From contig NZ_LASZ01000002.1 of assembly GCF_001014645.1 (NCBI RefSeq), positions 124,001 to 188,000 on the forward strand: a DNA stretch of 64,000 bases. The letters are read 5' to 3'. Each line of letters begins with the position of its first letter. Positions within the stretch are counted from its first letter, which is position 1. Of the stretch, positions 58,091 through 64,000 are shown in pieces. Both the position numbers and the translations under genes were made by a program. Below the pieces are notes generated by a model that worked only from the letters and a program-made list of their open reading frames with translations, was not told the origin of the DNA and ran no database searches. The DNA comes from Luteimonas sp. FCS-9. GTDB taxonomy: Bacteria > Pseudomonadota > Gammaproteobacteria > Xanthomonadales > Xanthomonadaceae.

Positions 58091-58300
58091 CTATTCCCGG
58101 CTGATCCGCGACACGCGCCACCCGGCGTGGCTGCGGAAGCGCCCACTGTCGCCGGTCAGCGCATAGCGCAGTCCCACCCACGCCGCGACCGGCCAGGGAC
58201 ATTGCCATGACCGCGCCTTGGCCGTCGCCTTGCCGAAGTCCCGGACTCGTCTCGATACGGCGCCGCTCACCGTCCACCGCGTCTGCTGCTCTGTCGTCAT
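58091..58300 (-). CDS. Possible small protein, 69 aa
   Basis: The frame MTTEQQTRWTVSGAVSRRVR ... GWRVSRISRE has G/C at about 85 percent of third positions, like the coding genes around it. It has no clear ribosome-binding site and no family I recognise, though it is basic with several Trp residues. It could be a remnant or a chance frame in GC-rich DNA. Confidence 0.25.
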   Translation of the reverse strand: MTTEQQTRWTVSGAVSRRVRDFGKATAKARSWQCPWPVAAWVGLRYALTGDSGRFRSHAGWRVSRISRE

Positions 58301-58427
58301 GGTGCCTGGCCCCGTTGGCGGGACGTCGACGCGCGGCCGGGAACCGGCACGGCCCCGCCGCTCCGTGATGTCCCCCCGTCCCTGCAGCAGACACCAATCG
58401 TGTGACAGATGCCAGTGCCTGTCGGCC

Positions 58428-58460
58428 AAAAAAAAAGACCCCCGCTTGCGCGGGGGTCTT
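58428..58460 (-). terminator. Intrinsic terminator of groESL
   Basis: AAGACCCCCGC-TTGC-GCGGGGGTCTT, an 11-bp perfect stem 31 bases past the groEL stop, followed on the minus strand by a nine-base T-run overlapping the stem end. Confidence 0.92.
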
Positions 58461-58490
58461 CGGGTGTCGCGGTACGACGGAGGCGCCGGA

Positions 58491-60260
<1,770 letters not shown>

Positions 60261-60264
60261 TCAA

Positions 60265-60555
60265 TCAACCGACGATGGCGAGGATGTCGTCTTCCTTCAC
60301 GATCTTGTATTCGATGCCGTCGGCCTTGTAGGCGCTGCCCGAGTACTGCCCGTAGATCACGATGTCGCCGACCTTGACCTTCGGCGCACGCACGCTGCCG
60401 TTGTCCAGGGCCTTGCCCTCGCCGACCGCGACGATCTCGCCCTTGGTCGGCTTTTCCTTCGCGTTGTCCGGGATCAGGATGCCGCCGGCGCTCTTCTCTT
60501 CGGCCTCGACGGGCTTGACCACGACGCGGTCGTACAGCGGCTTGAGATTGCTCAT
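60265..60555 (-). CDS. groS: Co-chaperonin GroES (Hsp10)
   Basis: 96 residues: [26 protein letters not shown], mobile loop [18 protein letters not shown], and terminal [14 protein letters not shown]. It caps GroEL. AGAG lies before ATG 60555. Upstream are a sigma-32-type promoter and a degenerate CIRCE. Confidence 0.97.
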   Translation of the reverse strand: MSNLKPLYDRVVVKPVEAEEKSAGGILIPDNAKEKPTKGEIVAVGEGKALDNGSVRAPKVKVGDIVIYGQYSGSAYKADGIEYKIVKEDDILAIVG

Positions 60556-60602
60556 TCCAACCCTCTCTAAGTGATTGATTGTGAAGAAAACGGGCCCGAA
60601 TT

Positions 60603-60629
60603 CTAGCACTCGCCCGTAGGGACTGCCAG
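60603..60629 (-). promoter_or_regulatory. Degenerate CIRCE (HrcA operator) upstream of groES
   Basis: CTAGCACTC-N9-GACTGCCAG matches the CIRCE consensus TTAGCACTC-N9-GAGTGCTAA at 14 of 18 arm positions; the left arm is nearly perfect and the right arm is worn. It lies about 50 bases before the groES start, downstream of the predicted transcript start. HrcA/CIRCE control of groESL is known in Xanthomonas. Confidence 0.65.
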
Positions 60630-60671
60630 AACGCGCGGCGCACGCAGCCCGGCAAACCGGGACGCGACGGG

Positions 60672-60701
60672 AGATGGGACCCCGTCGCAGGTTTACAAGG
60701 G
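60672..60701 (-). promoter_or_regulatory. Sigma-32-type promoter of groESL
   Basis: On the minus strand CCCTTGTAA (60693-60701), 14 bases, then CCCATCT (60672-60678), close to the heat-shock consensus CTTGAAA-N(13-17)-CCCCATnT. Confidence 0.65.
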
Positions 60702-60774
60702 GCGCGTCGAAAATTTTTCGATCGAACCGACGATGCGCGGCCCCCGACTCGGAGCCGACCCGTCGGGCGGCCAC

Positions 60775-61260
60775 TCAGCGGAAGCGCCAGGCCGCGACGA
60801 GCATCGTCTCGCCGTCGTTGGGCTGCTTGATGCTGGCGTTGGAGATGTGCCGGGCCAGCAGCGAGAAGCGTTGCCAGCGCCAGCCGATCGTGCTGACGAA
60901 CTGCGGGTTGCCCGACAGCGCGTCGGTGCGGCCGATCTGCGCGCCGACGCCGAAGCCGGCGGTGAAGCCGTTGTCGCGCTCGTAGCGCGCGCCGCCGTGG
61001 ACCACACCGACATCCTCGTCGAGGTCGAAGCGGGTGCCGTCGCGCCCCCGGACGTAGATCGCGCCCAGCTCCCAGCGCAGCACGCCGCTGGCGGTGCGCC
61101 GCCACTCGGGCAGCCAGGCGACGGTGGCGACGGCGGTGGTCTCGTTCTCGCGCGTGGCGGAGGCGCCGAGGCCGACGTCGATGGGGGAAGCGGCCTGCGC
61201 CGCGAGCGGGGCGGCCAGCGACAGGGTGGCGGCGAGGACGAGGGAGTGGACTGGACGCAT
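60775..61260 (-). CDS. pagL: PagL-like lipid A 3-O-deacylase (acyloxyacyl hydrolase)
   Basis: 161 residues. Signal peptide MRPVHSLVLAATLSLAAPLAAQA is followed by an eight-strand outer-membrane barrel pattern ending in ...VAAWRFR with terminal aromatic/Arg. The catalytic block RHISNASIKQPNDGE matches PagL's His-x-Ser-Asn-Ala...Pro-Asn-x-Gly-x. PagL removes the 3-O acyl chain of lipid A, lowering immune recognition. It is divergent from cutA and sits upstream of groES. Confidence 0.85.
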   Translation of the reverse strand: MRPVHSLVLAATLSLAAPLAAQAASPIDVGLGASATRENETTAVATVAWLPEWRRTASGVLRWELGAIYVRGRDGTRFDLDEDVGVVHGGARYERDNGFTAGFGVGAQIGRTDALSGNPQFVSTIGWRWQRFSLLARHISNASIKQPNDGETMLVAAWRFR

Positions 61261-61438
61261 GGGGGACCGCCGGGACGGCTCGGGGAAAGGGGGAGAAATT
61301 ATACCGGCGGGTTCACTAATAAGGCGCGGTGCGCCGCCCCACCGGCGGGATGGTGCATCCCCACCGGGCGGCCGCAGCGTGGCGCGGCCCGCGTGCACGG
61401 CCCGTGCATGTTCGGGGCCGACCCGATACCGTGGCCGC

Positions 61439-61777
61439 ATGCCCGCCCTCGTCTGCCTCAGCACCTGCCCCGACGACGCCAGCGCGCAGCGACTCGCGCA
61501 GGCGCTCGTGGAGGACCGGCTGGCGGCCTGCGTGAACATCGTGCCCGGCGTGCGGTCGGTGTACCGGTGGGACGGCCGCGTGCACGCCGAGGCCGAGACG
61601 CTGCTGGTGATCAAGACCACCGACGCCTGCCTGGCGGCGTTGACGGCACGGTTGCCGACGCTGCACCCCTACGACGTGCCCGAGCTCGTCGCGCTGCCGG
61701 TCGCCGGTGGCCTCGCCGACTACCTGCACTGGATCGACGCCGAGACCGGCACTGCCCGGGACGTCGACGCGCCCTGA
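61439..61777 (+). CDS. cutA: Divalent-cation tolerance protein CutA
   Basis: 112 residues, CutA fold: LVCLSTCPDDASAQRLAQALVEDRLAACVNIVPGVRSVYRWDG and VIKTTDACLAALTARLPTLHPYDVPELVALPVAGGLADYLHWI. It forms a trimer related to PII proteins; role in metal tolerance is only partly understood. It precedes dsbD, 44 bases apart, the usual cutA-dsbD order. Confidence 0.95.
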   Translation: MPALVCLSTCPDDASAQRLAQALVEDRLAACVNIVPGVRSVYRWDGRVHAEAETLLVIKTTDACLAALTARLPTLHPYDVPELVALPVAGGLADYLHWIDAETGTARDVDAP

Positions 61778-61821
61778 ACCGCGGTTGGGCATCGCGCGCC
61801 GCGCCCTGCGATACTGCCGCG

Positions 61822-64000
61822 ATGCGTCCATCCTCTCCCGCCGCCCGCATTTTCCCGGCCGGGCACGTTCGCCACCTCACCCGCCGCATCTGGCACGGCC
61901 TGCTCGCCGCCTGCCTGCTGGGCACCGCGCTGCCGGCCGCCGCGGTCGGCCTCGACGACGTGCTGCCCGTGGACGAGGCGCTGGCCGTCTCCGCGGCCGC
62001 GGTCGCGCACGACCGGATCGAGATCCGCTGGCGGATCGCAGACGGCTACTATCTCTATCGCCACCGCACCGCGGCCCGGGTCCCCGACGGCAGCTTCGGC
62101 GCGGGCACGCTGGCGCTGCCCGACGGCCGGCGCCACGTCGACGAGTTCTTCGGCGAGGTCGAGACCTACCGCGGCCGCCTGGTCGCGACGCTGGACGGAC
62201 AGCCGGCGCCCGGCACGCGACGGGTCGCGCTGCAGGTCAAGTACCAGGGCTGCGCGGATGCCGGCATCTGCTATCCGCCGCAGACCCGCACGCTGCAGGT
62301 CGCGTTGCCTGGCCCGAAACCGGGATCCCGGGCGCCGACCGCAGCCCCGCAACCGGCCGCGGCCGCAGGCGGGACCGGCGATGCCGATGCCGGTTTCGCG
62401 GCGTTGGGGCGCGCACTATCGGGCCCCGGCGGCGGCGCGGCCCCCGTCCTTGGCGCGCCGGGAAGCGCGCTGCCGCCCGAGCGCGCGTTCGCGTTCGAGG
62501 CCATCGCGCACGACGGCGACACGGTGCTGATGCGCTTCACCCCGGCGCCGGGCTACTACCTCTATCGGGACCGCAACCGCTTCGCCGTCGAGGGCGCGGC
62601 GGGCATCCGCGCCGGCGCGCCGCGCTGGCCCGCCGGCACCGCGCATCACGACGACCACTTCGGCGCGGTGACCGTCTACTTCGACCAGGTCGACGTGCCG
62701 CTGCCGCTGCTGCGCAGCCGGCCCGATGCCGCCGACGTCGAGATCGTGGCGACGTTCCAGGGCTGCCAGACCGACGGCATCTGCTATCCGCCGATGACGC
62801 GCCGGGTGCCGGTGGCGCTGCCTGCGGGCTCGACCGTGGCCGCTGCGACCGCGCCCGCGTCGCCCTTGTCCGGGCCCGACGCCGGGCCGACGGACGGGCC
62901 CGGCGCAGCGCAGGCCGGCGCCGACGCGCAGACCGCGCCACCGGCGGCCGGGGACGTCCCCGTCGCGGGGGCCGCCCCCGACCCAGGCACCGACGCGACC
63001 GCCGACAACGCGGCCCGCACCCGGCCGCCCACGACGCCGCGCACCGGCCTGTTCGCGGCGCTGGGCCTGGCCCTGCTCGGCGGCCTGGTGCTCAACCTGA
63101 TGCCCTGCGTGCTGCCGATCCTGTCGCTGAAGGTGCTGGGCCTGGCGCAGAGCGGCGGCAGCCGCGCGCGGGCCCGGGCGCATGCGCTGTGGTACACGGC
63201 CGGCGTGCTGGTCGCGTTCGCCGCGGTTGGCCTGCTGGTGCTCGCGCTGCGGGCCGCCGGCCAGGCGCTGGGCTGGGGTTTCCAACTGCAGCAGCCGTGG
63301 TTCGTGGCCGCGCTGGTGTATCTGATGTTTGCGGTCGGCCTGAGCCTGTCGGGCGTGTTCACGCTCGGCGGGCGGGTCGGCAACCTGGGCCAGGCGCTGG
63401 CCGCGCGCACCGGGCCGAGCGGCGACTTCTTCACCGGGGTGCTCGCCTGCGTGGTCGCGAGCCCCTGCATCGCGCCGTTCATGGGCGGCGCGCTGGCGTA
63501 CGCGTTCGCTGCGCCCGCGCCGCTCGCGCTGGCGGTGTTCCTGATGCTCGGCCTGGGCCTGGCGCTGCCGTTCCTGGCGATCGGTCTGGTGCCGGCACTC
63601 GCCGACCGCCTGCCCCGGCCCGGCGCGTGGATGGAGACGTTCAAGCAGGCGCTGGCGTTCCCGATGTACCTGACCGCGCTGTGGCTGCTGTGGGTATTCG
63701 GACGGCAGTCGGGCGTGAACGCGATGACGCTGCTGCTCGCCGGCCTGGTGCTGTTCGCGCTCGCGCTGTGGTGGTTCGAGCGGCGGCGCTGGACCGGGGG
63801 CGCGGTGTCGCGCGTACTGGCGCTGGGCCTGCTGGCGCTGTCGTTGCTGCCGGCCGCCTACGCGGTCCGCCACGCGCAGTCCGACACGCCCCACGCAGTC
63901 GCTGCCGACACAGAGGATGAGGTGGCGTATTCGGCGCAGCGCCTGCAGGCGCTGCGCGAGGCCGGCACGCCGGTGTTCGTCAACATGACCGCCGACTGGT
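61822..64000 (+). CDS. dsbD: Thiol:disulfide interchange protein DsbD with duplicated alpha domain, 3' end missing
   Basis: 726 codons are in the window; the gene runs off the right edge just before the thioredoxin active site (VFVNMTADW is the start of the gamma-domain motif). The signal segment is followed by two DsbD-alpha domains: the first has Cys144-ADAGI-Cys150 (YQGCADAGICYPP), the second Cys315-QTDGI-Cys321 (FQGCQTDGICYPP). A Pro/Ala-rich linker leads to the eight-helix beta domain with GGLVLNLMPCVLPILSLKVL and VVASPCIAPFMGGAL carrying the transfer cysteines. It brings electrons from thioredoxin to periplasmic DsbC. Usual DsbD has one alpha domain, so this is an extended form. Confidence 0.95.
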   Translation, partial: MRPSSPAARIFPAGHVRHLTRRIWHGLLAACLLGTALPAAAVGLDDVLPVDEALAVSAAAVAHDRIEIRWRIADGYYLYRHRTAARVPDGSFGAGTLALPDGRRHVDEFFGEVETYRGRLVATLDGQPAPGTRRVALQVKYQGCADAGICYPPQTRTLQVALPGPKPGSRAPTAAPQPAAAAGGTGDADAGFAALGRALSGPGGGAAPVLGAPGSALPPERAFAFEAIAHDGDTVLMRFTPAPGYYLYRDRNRFAVEGAAGIRAGAPRWPAGTAHHDDHFGAVTVYFDQVDVPLPLLRSRPDAADVEIVATFQGCQTDGICYPPMTRRVPVALPAGSTVAAATAPASPLSGPDAGPTDGPGAAQAGADAQTAPPAAGDVPVAGAAPDPGTDATADNAARTRPPTTPRTGLFAALGLALLGGLVLNLMPCVLPILSLKVLGLAQSGGSRARARAHALWYTAGVLVAFAAVGLLVLALRAAGQALGWGFQLQQPWFVAALVYLMFAVGLSLSGVFTLGGRVGNLGQALAARTGPSGDFFTGVLACVVASPCIAPFMGGALAYAFAAPAPLALAVFLMLGLGLALPFLAIGLVPALADRLPRPGAWMETFKQALAFPMYLTALWLLWVFGRQSGVNAMTLLLAGLVLFALALWWFERRRWTGGAVSRVLALGLLALSLLPAAYAVRHAQSDTPHAVAADTEDEVAYSAQRLQALREAGTPVFVNMTADW

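Larger units (their letters stand above)
58012..58490. other. Region between the AsmA-like gene and groEL
   Basis: 479 bases with one doubtful small frame (58091-58300) and the groEL terminator. Nothing else was recognised. Confidence 0.5.

Overview
The window reads as chromosome of a high-GC gammaproteobacterium of the Xanthomonadaceae/Lysobacteraceae (Lysobacter/Luteimonas-like). This is inferred from the Xps-like type II secretion genes, neighbour pairs such as xerD/dsbC, lptF-lptG/pepA/holC/valS and groESL/cutA/dsbD, GTAG-type REP hairpins and GGGATTCGGG-type palindromes. No tRNA, rRNA, CRISPR array, prophage or insertion sequence was recognised.

Layout. (1) 1-7.7 kb: type II secretion genes on the minus strand. 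gspE-gspF is separated from gspG-gspH-gspI by a three-gene plus-strand cassette (DUF3649, PepSY membrane protein, DUF3325) behind a Fur-like box. A DUF2242 lipoprotein and a small hypothetical lie upstream of gspE. (2) 7.8-13.3 kb, plus strand: a sorbosone/glucose-dehydrogenase-like lipoprotein, a multi-pass acyltransferase, two overlapping class-A-beta-lactamase-like serine hydrolases and a cupredoxin. (3) 13.7-15.8 kb: a divergent NmrA-like oxidoreductase / LysR regulator pair around an AT-rich spacer. (4) 16-26.5 kb: a secreted subtilisin and a 2810-residue trimeric autotransporter adhesin with nearly identical internal modules and a strong terminator-like hairpin in its leader. (5) 27-45 kb: housekeeping genes (purL, dsbC, xerD, RDD protein, lptG/lptF, pepA, holC, valS, ndh, zupT, rpoH). 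(6) 45-58 kb: glnE, an unusual MurG-like gene, a CoA-transferase, a GIY-YIG protein, two flavoproteins, DAHP synthase behind an aromatic-rich leader peptide and attenuator, and an AsmA-like protein. (7) 58.5-64 kb: groEL/groES with heat-shock control sequences, a PagL-like lipid A deacylase, cutA, and dsbD, which is cut by the window end.

How the genes connect. The T2SS genes could export the subtilisin, and the DsbC/DsbD pair supplies periplasmic disulfide isomerisation. LptFG and PagL act on LPS. rpoH (with a sigma-E-type promoter) and groESL (with a sigma-32-type promoter plus a degenerate CIRCE) form a stress circuit. The points most worth checking are the aroG attenuator, the palindromic element that has become coding sequence inside purL, the iron-type cassette splitting the T2SS operon, the adhesin's repeat expansion and leader terminator, the alphaproteobacterial-looking MurG, and several dispersed hairpin repeats.
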